From: Maylandia zebra
Lineage: Eukaryota > Chordata > Actinopteri > Cichliformes > Cichlidae
Reading direction: 5' to 3'
Assembly (NCBI RefSeq): GCF_041146795.1
Contig: NC_135172.1
Location: 16,937,123 to 17,001,122 of the forward strand
DNA: 64,000 nucleotides
Part shown: piece after piece, positions 10,301 to 19,659 of the stretch
Layout of the letters: every line of letters begins with the position of its first letter
Numbering within the stretch: position 1 is the stretch's first letter
Notes under the pieces: model-generated
The model's input: the letters and a program-made list of their open reading frames with translations, nothing else
The model's database searches: none
What the model was told of the DNA's origin: nothing
Made by a program: the position numbers and the translations under genes

Positions 10301-10931
10301 GGAGATTGACAGGTGTTGCATTGCCAGTCTCTATGGCGTGCTCAGTGAGAGCCGTTCGACCAAGTTGACCATCAAACAAGGAGCTAAACTTGCTGAGCAG
10401 ATTGAGTAAAGCATCCTTGTTGTTCTCTGAGAGACTTGCTTCAGACAGTTTGGCTGTTAAGTCTGAGCGAACCAAGTCCAAAGACATCAGTGTTCCAGGT
10501 GAATGTGAGTAATCATTTTGAAGGTCCTCTTCATCGTCTGCGAGTGGGCAGGGGATGTCCTCAATGTAGACGGTTCTAGTGGGAATGTGAATAGAAACAG
10601 AAGCTCTTGCCATAAAATCCATTCCCAGAATGAAAGGAGAGGACAAATCTGGTATTATTGCAAAACGCTGGTAAAAGTTCTTGTTCATGAATCCAATATT
10701 GAGCCAAATAACACCGTCAGGGATACAGGGAGCATTATTGGCGAGGTTAACTGCAGGACCATTCCACTCACTTGTGTTTCTAGGGTGAGAGTCATTTACT
10801 TGAATGAGATCTGTTCGTACAGCCGAGAGGGAAGCACCCGTGTCGAGGGTAGCATCCACAGATGAAGCATTGAAGTTCACTTTCGTTCTTAGTGGGGTAT
10901 TCCAGTGGACTTGTGAAAAATTGTCTTCCAA
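7362..10931 (-). CDS. Ty3-type pol polyprotein (PR-RT-RNaseH-IN)
   Basis: One uninterrupted frame of about 1189 residues; the frame stays open upstream of 10931. Domains in order: aspartic protease with LDTGAS (residues 29-34); reverse transcriptase with VDFRGLNQVT, FRVLPFGLCNAPATF and the catalytic YLDD (359-362); RNase H with FSIHADACDIGLGAVL; integrase zinc-binding H-H-C-C ('AGHLGVSKTLARLRFRFFWP', 'SCSVCQLTK'); integrase core with D,D,E in VGVDFVG, ISDRGSPF and NATERVNRTLK; and a C-terminal region with FRVGDLVRV. No frameshift or stop is visible. One residue looks unusual: FLWYRI where related elements commonly have FLGYRI. Expression would depend on a +1 shift from gag, since the frames overlap by at least 140 bases. 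Confidence 0.95.
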   Translation of the reverse strand: MEDNFSQVHWNTPLRTKVNFNASSVDATLDTGASLSAVRTDLIQVNDSHPRNTSEWNGPAVNLANNAPCIPDGVIWLNIGFMNKNFYQRFAIIPDLSSPFILGMDFMARASVSIHIPTRTVYIEDIPCPLADDEEDLQNDYSHSPGTLMSLDLVRSDLTAKLSEASLSENNKDALLNLLSKFSSLFDGQLGRTALTEHAIETGNATPVNLPPYRTSPAKKRVIEEQVQQMLKDNIIEPSTSPWAAPVVIVNRAATEPRFCVDFRGLNQVTRKDSYPLPRVDESLDFLARGKFVSTLDLARGYWQVAVAEDSKPKTAFISHCGLFQFRVLPFGLCNAPATFQRLMNSVLAGLIYKTCAVYLDDIVIASPTFEQHLVDLEEVLGRLQAAGLSLKLKKCQFCLDEFTFLWYRITSSGVKPDPDKVKAVKEFDTPTSVKHVRQFLGLTGYYRRFIQNYARHAEPLHAITRKDNAFHWDDSCRRAMDTLKDHVTSAPILSFPDFNRPFSIHADACDIGLGAVLMQKDDKGREYVVAFASRSLHKAELPYCTSEKECLAVIWALEHFRPYVEGVHVTIFTDHNSLRWLMSRQNPTGRLARWSLRLQDFDFTIVHKPGAQNKVPDALSRNPLPLTCDRPTDLLPDHAVMGSLDIRTLPPVILADRSQLRQLQLDDHVTGPLLRDIEADSLNSSDNATLLQYVVYDSLLYHREPKSTCALHPLKELKLFAPTSLRGTLLDYYHDHPTAGHLGVSKTLARLRFRFFWPKMAADVKRYVISCSVCQLTKPSQKKAAGLMIPIVPQKPWEYVGVDFVGPLPRTPTGNAYLIVFVDYLTKWVEASAVKEATSQVAAGKFVTDIFARHGTPTYLISDRGSPFVSELFEHVVSALGSVHRLTTAYHPQTNATERVNRTLKTAIRAYVGDKHTSWDKFLPQICFALRTAPHDSTGLTPAMMLYGRELDTPLDLITQPSTAGVDEPGVPYPETLRASLQEAHDHAKAALDYSHDRQKHYYDLRHRHASFRVGDLVRVKTHPRSDAQSNFTAKLAPLFQGPLCVSQRLSDVNYRLTWVDSGVDAGVYHVVNMQPFHTWDSLTSEEHSVSLPAERETAEGLNSDSQAHPGPPADTDIGSEPFPFDLPDIDSSSGVGAVPESVSPRSVQRPAAGGHYNLRPRRCPRVTSGWSNKRWTNDFHTTRLDLK

Positions 10932-12186
10932 GTGTCCAAGACTGTGTCCACCCTGTAGTGAATCGGGCGTGTGAGGCTCCGTTAGTAACTGGGGGAAGGT
11001 TGGCCTCTGTGAAATGTCCTCCCCCCCCGTAGTTTCCCGACTGCCTGTATTGTGGCTGGGATGTGGTGCTGCTTAATTCCACCTTTTCATGGCCAGGGTC
11101 AGAGGGGCCAGGTGCCGGCAATGGCTGGACTGGGCCATGCCTAGCGGTGTTCGAGGCTCGTTGTGGCAAATGAGGTTGGGTGTTACAGTTTGGGCAGGTG
11201 CGTGTGGTGAACCCTGGCTGAGAGCATTTGAAGCAGTAAGGTTCAGGCTTATAGTTGTCTTTGCTACATAAAGCAGGCTGTGGTCTTTGTGGTCCAAGCA
11301 CTGAGTGAAGCTCATGAGCACGTAGCAGCAGGTCCATTACAGAAGTGACATTAGCGCCATACAGGGCAACTCTGTATTTTTCAAGAGCATGTTTACTAAT
11401 TAGGTCGATTCTGTCTTTTTCAGGTGGAGGACTCTTCAGTTTGTCAAACTCACTCAACATGTGGGCAACAAAGGTTGGGAGTGGTTCGTCCTGAGCCTGA
11501 ACACGATCCAAAATTCCTCTCAGGATGCGTTCTTGGTTGTCGGAGGGCAGAAAAACTGTCTTAAACAGTTGACAGAATTGAGCCCATGATGTGATGTGGG
11601 AGCTCAATGCCTTGAACCATTTCCCGGGCTCTTTTGCAAGAAAGTGTGGCAGTTCGTTTAGCAATTGCCCATCGGTTAGGTTCAATGAGGCTTTGTATGT
11701 GCCAACTGCATTTAACCAGTCCTCAGGTTGCACTTTGCCGTCCCCAGCATACACAGGAGGCTCCAGTTTTGCGTGATGTAAAGCTGCCGCAATCACTCTG
11801 GAAGTGCTGCTGAGCTCAAGTGAGTGAGATGGGAGAAAAGGATTTGTAGGTTGAAATGGGTTGCTGGGCAGGAACGGATTGGTACTGTTGGTGGGTTCAG
11901 TTTTGTCTCTCGCAGGAACATGAGGTGTCGATGTGGCCATTGGGAAAACAGGAGACTGTGGGACTGCAGGAGGGGGAGAGCTCCCCATTGTGAGTTGGTC
12001 CCACTGCCTTAGTAAACTCTGCTGTATGTTCAGTGAGTCACGTAATCACTCACTAAGCTTATTCACCTCAGTTCTTAACTCCACCACTTGTTGGCTAAGG
12101 CTAGGAGTCACATTTTCAACTATCTGGCACATAGGTAACGAGGTAAGTTCCATGTCTGAGTCAGAGTCGTCTGGGCAGTGTGCCAT
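10792..12186 (-). pseudogene. Ty3-type gag, with an in-frame TGA near the start
   Basis: The frame from Met at 11988 is open for 398 residues, with a proline-rich N-terminus, a central capsid-like segment (about residues 85-230) and a nucleocapsid-like Cys box. The same frame continues upstream to a better placed ATG at 12184-12186, but TGA at 12046-12048 interrupts it after 46 codons. Either translation starts at 11988, or the TGA is a recent nonsense change, or it is read through. The Cys box reads CFKCSQPGFTTRTC: Phe sits where the zinc-binding His of CX2CX4HX4C is expected. This protein would package the element RNA in the cytoplasm. Confidence 0.85.
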
Positions 12187-12721
12187 TGTGATTTCAAAAA
12201 AATTAAGCCGCTCCAGGGCACAGTGTAGTTATTGATATAGTAGTAAAAGAGTCAGATCAGACTAGAAAGACAAAAATGCAAAGATTAATTTTAAATCGTT
12301 TCGTTATACTGAGCCGAAGACCAGCACCAACGGTTGTAGTCGGCCAAGTTCTCACTTACATGTGCTACAGTCAGTCTCAGCAGAGGGAAAGGGGAATGGA
12401 AAGCCAGCAGAAATGTTCATGTCCAGGCTCTCCACAGAAGAATTAATCCTTAGAAGACGAAACCAACAGCACGTCCAAATAACAAATCCACGGAGTCCAT
12501 TCGCGTCGCGGAGTCAGCTTCTCTCTTTTTCTTTCTCCCAAGCAGAGCAGCGGCACACCGCGGTATCCAGAAATTAGTCGGGTCCCACCTGAGCTGAGGC
12601 TGCGGCCATGGCTGGAGAAAACGTCCGAGCGTCCGCAAAACTTGGGGGATTTCCGAGACAGTTCACGTGCTAGAAGAGAAGAATCCTCGGCGGGATGCAA
12701 AAATCGTCTGAAGTCCAAGGG

Positions 12722-12739
12722 GAAAAAGTTCGGGCGCCA
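12722..12739 (-). other. Primer binding site, tRNA-Lys type
   Basis: Two bases after the 5' LTR the minus strand reads TGGCGCCCGAAC. This matches the well-known complement of the 3' end of tRNA-Lys3 over 12 bases and then departs into a T run. It marks the start of minus-strand DNA synthesis. Confidence 0.8.
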
Positions 12740-12741
12740 GT

Positions 12742-13020
12742 TGTAACGTGCGGTGGAGATGAAGCCAGCCGCGGAGGTGTGCAGGTGGATAGCGAATGAG
12801 CAACAGCTTCTGACTTTCCAAAAAGTACTCATTTATTTACAATATCAAAAATAAGTGCTACCTCTACCACACATTACTGAAGAGCACACTAGTCCGCGTA
12901 CACACGGGAGCATCCATTACAGGAGGAGTGCGAAGAAGAACAAAAAGGGGGTGACACCAGTCGTGAGACAGGAGGCGCCGCCATGTGGTGATACACTGCA
13001 TTACGATAGCAACTGTTACA
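12742..13020 (-). repeat. 5' LTR of the Ty3-type element
   Basis: 279 bp; carries the promoter and R region of the element. It is followed at once by the GTTT target duplication and the upstream LINE fragment. Confidence 0.95.
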
Positions 13021-13083
13021 GTTTGTGGACCAGCATAGGTCCTCGGATATGTGGGTGCCGAGGAACTTAAAGGAGGACACCCC
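13021..13083 (-). mobile_element. Upstream piece of the split L2-type LINE
   Basis: The minus strand reads SSFKFLGTHISEDLCWSTN, the block that directly precedes the 'KKAQQR' block in the LINE at 38412-40049 (there 'DSFRFLGTTITQDLKW'). It joins to 6721 and below once the LTR element is removed. The LINE is 5'-truncated close to 13083. Confidence 0.85.
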
Positions 13084-13816
13084 TATCCATAAAAGGTGAT
13101 GATAAAAACAACAACAACAGCAATGATAAAAAAAACAAAAAAAAAAACAACGTCAGTACCCACAAATCTTTATTGTGATTTTTTTTGACACATCTGTGTT
13201 TGCCTGCAAAGCGTTTAGATGTGTGCAGGTCTTTGAAACAGAAATAACAGATTTCAAACTGACCTAAACTGGCTAATACATTCAGGGGTTCCTTTGCAGA
13301 AGTATCAAAACTGAGAAAAAAGTTTTGCAAAAAAAGTAAAGAGAAACATCCTTTTTTAAAGAGGAGAATATTATCTGATTGACTCAGAGAAGAGGGCGTT
13401 TAATTCCAGGATTTATAGATAGAACTAGTGAGATGAAAGCAGACTTTACGCCAGGCAAGCGGTCAGAACAAATCCAGGAAAACAGATGCTAGAAAGAACA
13501 ACAGGAAATGTGAAACACTGAGCAGGTATATATGTGTAATGTAGAGCTTATGAGGGGAAAAATATAAAATATAAATTTATATTTGTCATGATGTAAACAC
13601 AAGATGAGACACTTATCAGAATTTCACAGCATCAGATGCAAAGACTCTAAATGTTCAGCCTGGCCAGAGCGCTCTAATAACTATAACTGAGCCCGCCTCT
13701 GTGACAACCTATCCGGTTGTTAAGTCTGATGTCACTAGCCGTGTCTGGGCCTAAACTCTGCTGCAGGTCCATATATCAAACGATCACTATGGCATTACTG
13801 AGAGTTGAAAAACTGT
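13084..13816. other. AT-rich spacer between the LTR element and the L1-type LINE
   Basis: A-rich and T-rich runs at 13105-13190; no gene or named repeat recognised. Confidence 0.5.
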
Positions 13817-14179
13817 CTAAAGTCTTTCATCTTTTTTTTTTTTAATGTATTTATTTATGCAAGTTTCAAATTTTTTTTTACACATTCACAAACAGCGGGA
13901 CAGAAGAACACAGACAATAAAGACAATAACAACCAAAAAAACAAAAAAAAAACCCCCAAAAAAACAGAGCAACAAACCACACAACAGGGTACAAGGCCAG
14001 CACTTGTTAAAAACAGCAGAGAAGCAAACAAAGCAACTGGTATACATGTCAAACAACTCACAATCTAGTGAGTCCAATCCACAAGATCAAATCCAAAGAT
14101 CGCTAGGAGGAGCTGATAACAATCATGCAAAAACAGTTATGGGCAACAGCTCAGAATGAAAGCAGTTAAAACAATGTGG

Positions 14180-17100
14180 TCAGGACCCAGGGCGTGGACT
14201 GTCCTTCTTAATATGGTCTATAAAGGGCCCCCATATCTTCCTGAACTTCTCCATGGAATCAGACGTAGAGAACCGAATTTCTTCCAGGTATAGACAGGAG
14301 ACCATCTCCTCGAGCCACCTCTTGAAGCAGGGAGGGGAGGCAGATTTCCACTCCCCCAGAATCAGACGTTTGGCAATCACCATACCAAACATGAGGGCCT
14401 GTTGAACAGCAAAGGGAAGTGCCAAGGAGTCGCCGGAGCAGCCCAGGATCACCATAAGACAGTCAGGATACAGTTGCCTATCATAAACAGTGCTATAGAA
14501 ACTAAAAATACTAGTCCAAAAGGCTGTAAGCGTAGAACAGGACCAAAAAAGATGGCCAAGAGTACCGTCCACAAGTTTACATTTATCACATTTGGGGGAA
14601 ACGTTAGGAAAAATCTTGTTCAATTTGGTTTTGGAATAGTGCAGTCTATGGACAACCTTAAATTGAATTAACTGAAGCCGGGCGTTAACAGAGCATAGTT
14701 TTATCCGACTTAACACTTCAGCCCATAGATCGTCAGAGATAACCAAACCAGTGTCCCTTGTCCAAGCCTCTTTAATATGGCAAGAGGGGGCTGCCGAAGA
14801 AAAAAGGTTGACAAGCTGAGAAATTAAGTGTTTTGAGGTGGGAGGTTTGTTCATCATATTGTAAAAGACATGCTGTATGGGGATGGTATCTAAATTTGAG
14901 AATGCTTGCTTGACATAATTCCTAATTTGTAAGTACCGAAAAAAAATGACTTGTAGGGAGATTGTACTTTGTCTGAAGCTGAGCAAAAGAGGCAAAATGA
15001 TTGTCAATATAAAGATCCTTTATAGCAATTAACCCTTTGACAGGCCATTGTTTGAAAGCAGCATCCATTGTACTAGGCGTAAAGCTAGGATTGTGGCAGA
15101 TCGGGGCAAAAGTTGACACTACCGGGAGGTTCAAGATTCTCTTAATTTGATTCAATATTTTTATGGAGTTGCAAAGAATAAAGTCATCACATGCACTTTT
15201 AATAACCGATTTTGAAAATAAGATAGCTGGCAAGGATGCTCCAGTGTGCTCGATAGCAGTGCTAAGCTCCAATTCGAGCCATTTAGGGCTGGACCTGCAT
15301 CCCACAGCATCACCAACTATAGGCAGATTCCAGAAGACCCAGGCTCTGGCATTACAGGCCCAGTAATAATGTCTGAAAACTGGAAGGCCCAGACCACCCT
15401 CGTCCGAGGGCTTTTGCAAGTGAGACTTCGAGATGCGGGGGGGCTTGTAGGCCCAAACAAAAGGCATGATAATGGCATCCAACGCTTTGAAAAAGGAAGA
15501 CCTGAGAAAAATAGGAACGTTCTGGAATAGGTACATGAATTTAGGGAGCACAACCATTTTGATTATATTGATACGGCCAATCATTGAAAGTGGGAGAAGT
15601 TTCCACCTATCTATCATACACTTGAGCTCATCAGTTAGAACCGAATAATTAAGCCTGAAGAGGAGTTTTGAGTTCCTAGGGATGTTAATACCCAGGTATG
15701 AAAAATAATCCTGGGAGACCTTAAAGGGCAAACTAGACAGGAAATCAGGGCCCAGACCAGACGACAGCGGCATAAGAACAGACTTCTTCCAATTTATGGT
15801 GAACCCTGATAGGTGGCCAAAGCTGTCAATCAGCTTAAGAAGTGGAGGAAGGGAGATCTTTAAATCTGAAAGAGCCAATATGATATCATCTGCATACAGA
15901 CCGATGGTGTACTCTGATGTGCCACAATTTATACCAGAGATATGGGAATTGGCTCTGATGGCAATGGCCAACGGCTCAAGAGCTAAAGCAAAAAGCATTG
16001 GAGAGAGGCAACAACCCTGCCTTGTCCCACGGTGTAAGAGGAACGGGAGCGACCTCTCATGGTTGGTAAGGACCGAGGAACGAGGGCAAGCGTAAAGCAA
16101 CTTAATCATATTCAAAAAATTCGACCCAAAACCAAATTTTTCAAGAGTAGCAAACAAATAACTCCATTCCACCTGGTCGAAAGCCTGCTGGGCATCGAGT
16201 GAAATCACCGCAGAATTGGGCAGTGTCGTTGAGTACATCGCATTTAAGAGACATCTAGTATTAGAAAAAGAGAATCTATTGGGGATAAAACCCGATTGGT
16301 CAGGATGAATTATAGAGCCTATATGCTTATTTAACCGATTGGTTAGGACTTTAGCAATTATCTTTTGGTCTGAGTTGAGAAGACTTAGGGGACGATAGGA
16401 AGAAACATTAGTTTCGTCTCTGTCTTTTTTCAGGAGGAGACATATATGGGCATCGTAGAAAGAATGAGGGAATGAGCCGTTTAACACTGCGCAATTTACC
16501 ATCCGAAGTAGCAGGGGAGCGATAACGTCAATATGTGTCTTATAAAGCTCTATCCCGAAACCGTCCGGACCACAAGCTTTTCCATTAGGAAAGGAGCAGA
16601 TTGCATTTCTAATTTCCTCCAGCGTAAAGTCTGCATCGAGTAAGCCCCGTGCAGCCTCAGGAAGAGTCGGGATGTCTAAAGCATTAAGAAAATTAGTGAT
16701 TTCAGCAACTGTGGCCATGGTACTAGATGTGTATAACAGACAATAAAAACTGCGAAATCTGTCATTTATCTGCTTGTGATCAGACAGCAACTGGCCAGTT
16801 GCAGAGAGAATTCTGTGTATCGCCCTTTCAGCTTGAATGCCCTTCAGCTGTCTGGAAAGCACCTTGTCAGCCTTTTCACCAAGCTCAAAATGCTTCTGTT
16901 TTAATCGACAAATACAATTCATGACCTGCTCCCCCAACATGTGGTTGTAGTCATATTTCAATTTGAGAATGGTATTAAGTGTGTCAGCAGCCCCGGTATC
17001 CTCCAACACAGCCAGCTCTGCCTCAATATTAGTACGCAGCCTGAGTTTGTCCCTCTTCTGAGAAGCTTGATAAGCAATAATATGGCCTCTAATAACGACT

Positions 17101-17972
17101 TTAAAGGACTCCCACAAAACAGAGTCTGAAACTACACCATTATCATTAAATTGTAAAAATTCTGCGATTTTAGTAGATAGGTAAACCGTAAAAGAGTCAT
17201 TTAGATATAAAGAGGGGTTAAATTTCCAATTGTATTGGGGGGTATATAGGTTGAAGTCAATTACCGTTGAGAGAGGTGCGTGGTCCGAAACTAAAATACT
17301 GTGATAAGTGGAACTAACCACCTTCGAAATAAGCCTGGAATCAATAAGAAAATAGTCAATTCTACTGAAGCTGCCATGGACAGGGGAGAAGAAAGAGTAT
17401 TGCTTTTCTAACGGATGCTGGTGCCTCCAAATGTCAACCAAGTCCAAAGATTTAGTAAGAGTATTGAGTACAGAAACAGCTCTCAAGGTTGGGGCTAGGG
17501 ACGCAGAAGACCTATCCAACAATGGATCGAAATAACAATTAAAATCACCACCGATAATGATATTATGGTCATTGTATTGTGAAACAAGATTGAATATTTT
17601 ACTAAAGAAGTCAGGGTTGTCAAAATTAGGGGCATAGATGTTCAAGAGGACTACAGGGGTGGAGTTGACTGTACCTGTAACAAGTATGAACCTCCCACCT
17701 GGATCACATATCTGAGTTTTGAATATAAAAGGAATAGTTCTGCGAACAAGAATGGCAACCCCTCTCGCCCTGGAAGAAAAGGCGGACTGGTACACCTGTG
17801 ACACCCATACCGATCTTAATCGCCTCTGCTCTTAAGGTTGGATATGGGTCTCCTGTAAAAAAATTATATCAGAAGACAGAGATTTTAAATGCGAAAATAC
17901 TTTACCACGTTTAAGAGCTTTGCCCATACCCCGACAATTCCAGGTCGTAAAAGTGATGTGGCTCATCCCCAT
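14180..17972 (-). pseudogene. L1-type ORF2: endonuclease and reverse transcriptase, broken
   Basis: APE-type endonuclease motifs are seen early (SSDIIFLQETHI, IIIGGDFNCYFDPLLDRS, ILVSDHAPLST), followed by RT with 'KACGPDGFGIELYK', 'LDAQQAFDQVEWSYLF', 'GTRQGCCLSPMLFALALEPL' and the catalytic YADD in IGLYADDIILAL. The C-terminal part has a Cys-rich block (CDKCKLVDGTLGHLFWSC). Likely start ATG is 17966 or 17972. Two lesions: TAA at 17832-17834 in the endonuclease part, and a one-base frameshift in an 8-base A/T run at 14939-14946. Frames on both sides otherwise stay open for long distances. Confidence 0.9.
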
Positions 17973-17997
17973 CTTAAGTGAGTGGATGGTGTACGAC

Positions 17998-18670
17998 GAT
18001 GTGGAAGGACAAAATGAAGGCTTTGAGGTTTGACAAATAAAGAGCTGGCACTTACATCAAAAAACAAAAACGACACATATTTAGAAACAAGTAGACCCCC
18101 CCCCCTCCCACCCCCACCCACCCCACAAACCGCAGAAAAAAAGATAGCGGAACACCCCCTATATCCAACAGGGAGGCAGCCGGGAACCAGGGCCAGCCTG
18201 ACTGAACGCTAATACTAAAAAAAAAAATACCGTGGAGCCCCGTGCGCCCCACATATAATCTATTTAACAAACATGAAAAACAAAATTGTGCACCAAGTAC
18301 GAAAGATCCAACTCAAATATCTAGATGGATATAAAACTTTAACCGTTGCAACAAAACTGCAAATATGCAGAAATGAGACAGAGCATACAGAAACATGTGC
18401 ATATCCCCAATATCACAACGTAACACAAATACTGCAGAAGCAAAACCCAATAGGCAAAATAGGCACTGTACACCGTTTCAGTGCGGGAAAGAGATGAACT
18501 CTACAGTATGTAAATCACAGTATGCAAACCAAAAAAACCTTTATATTGCGCATTGATCAGCTGAGGACAAAGATGTTGGATCAAAACATTCAACATAGCT
18601 GGGTAGAGAACATTACTGCAGAAAATGCGCGAATATGTAAACATGTCGTGAAATTAGTAAGTCACTTGTG
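17998..18670 (-). other. Spacer between ORF1 and ORF2 of the L1-type LINE
   Basis: No long frame. It contains a C-rich run at about 18092-18124 and A-rich runs; part of the element. Confidence 0.6.
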
Positions 18671-18675
18671 AATTA

Positions 18676-19496
18676 TTATTCATTTGCAGAGCCAATGGAG
18701 TCAGCAAACCGTGCAGCTTCCTCCGGCGACATAAAAGTCTTCGATGTGTTGTTATATTCGACATGGAGCTTTGCGGGAAAGCGAAGAGAGCACTTAGCAC
18801 CGGCGTCGATCAGCCGCTTCCTCACACCACCAAAGGCCTGCCGCTGCGCCGAGACCTCCGCAGTGTAATCAGGAAAAATGGAAACTCTGTCTCCGCGGTA
18901 CAGCAAAGGAGACCTTTGCCTGCTGAGTCGTAGTATGTCAAACACATCCCGGTCGTTGTGGACTTTAGCGATGATGACACGTGGCCGTTCATTGGGCTGT
19001 GGCTTCGGTCTCAGGCTACGGTGGGCTCGGTCTATTTTTATCGGCCTGCTGAAGTTCTCACGACCCAAAAGCTCTGGAAGTAGGTTAGCAACGAAGTCGG
19101 TAGGGCTGCCTTTCTCATCCCCTTCCTTAACTCCCGCAATCCTCACGTTGAGTCGGCGAGAGCGCCCCTCCAGATCGTTGACTTTAGCTTTGAGGAGAGT
19201 GTTAACCACCTGTAGCTCTTTGCACGATGCTTCCAGCGCTGCTAATCGGCTATCGTTAGCGGACATAGGTCTTCAAACCGGCGCTCAGACTCATGATATT
19301 TCTTCTGGAGAGAAGTTAGCGTTGCATCAATTGCATCGAGACGGCCCTCAACCGACTTCTTCAACCCGTCCACGAGCGAGGTTATTTTGGAAAGCTCAGC
19401 TCCATGGTTAGCGATAGCCGCTAATATGGCATCATTACCTGCCGCCGACTGACTCGCCTTGGACGTATCCCTCTGGCTCTCATCTTTCTTCGGCAT
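18676..19496 (-). pseudogene. L1-type ORF1 RNA-binding protein, frameshifted
   Basis: From ATG 19494-19496 the product begins MPKKDESQRD and has a coiled-coil-like N-terminal half (heptad-like 'ELSKITSLVDGLKKSVEGRL' and 'LEASCKELQVVNTLLKAKVN'). Next comes an RRM-like segment ('RRLNVRIAGVKEGDE', 'IKIDRAHR') and a C-terminal domain ('RVSIFPDYTAEVSAQRQAF'). This is the L1 ORF1p layout. A one-base shift at about 19260-19270 separates the first third from the rest. The protein normally coats LINE RNA and chaperones nucleic acid. Confidence 0.88.
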
Positions 19497-19659
19497 GATG
19501 ACAAAAGATCGGCTCCGACAGTCCACGAAACAGATTTTAAAACTACCCAGCTAGAAATAAACTTAAAGTGCAACTTTATGAGTGAGAAGGCACGGAGAGC
19601 ACAGAAAACACGTCTACTCCATAGCTGCACACGAGCGCCCCCTAAAGTCTTTCATCTTT

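Larger units (their letters stand above)
6722..13020 (-). mobile_element. Ty3-type LTR retrotransposon, near-complete, 6.3 kb
   Basis: A complete unit read on the minus strand: 5' LTR 12742-13020, primer binding site, gag, pol, polypurine tract, 3' LTR 6722-7000. Both LTRs are 279 bp, start TG and end CA, and differ at two positions as far as I can see (6727 T versus 12747 C; 6996 A versus 13016 T). Host sequence GTTT is duplicated at 6718-6721 and 13021-13024. Gene order PR-RT-RNaseH-IN puts it in the Ty3 (Metaviridae) group rather than Ty1/Copia. The insertion interrupts an L2-like LINE; removing it rejoins the LINE frame across W-S-T-N-T-S-A. LTR near-identity implies recent insertion. Confidence 0.95.
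13835..19641 (-). mobile_element. Full-length L1/Tx1-type LINE, 5.8 kb, with 18 bp target duplication
   Basis: The element ends in a poly(A) tail (T run on the + strand from about 13832) and is flanked by a perfect 18 bp repeat, CTAAAGTCTTTCATCTTT, at 13817-13834 and 19642-19659. On the minus strand it has a short 5' UTR (from 19641), ORF1 (19496 to 18676), a spacer, ORF2 (17972 to 14180) and an A-rich 3' UTR. ORF1 and ORF2 both carry lesions, so it is a dead copy that arrived by target-primed reverse transcription. Two ORFs plus an APE-type endonuclease place it in the L1 group; fish members are often called Tx1 or Swimmer, which I cannot tell apart by eye. Confidence 0.92.

Noticed and set aside
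14402-16924. Several plus-strand frames across the L1-type LINE
   Set aside because: They are antisense shadows of ORF2.
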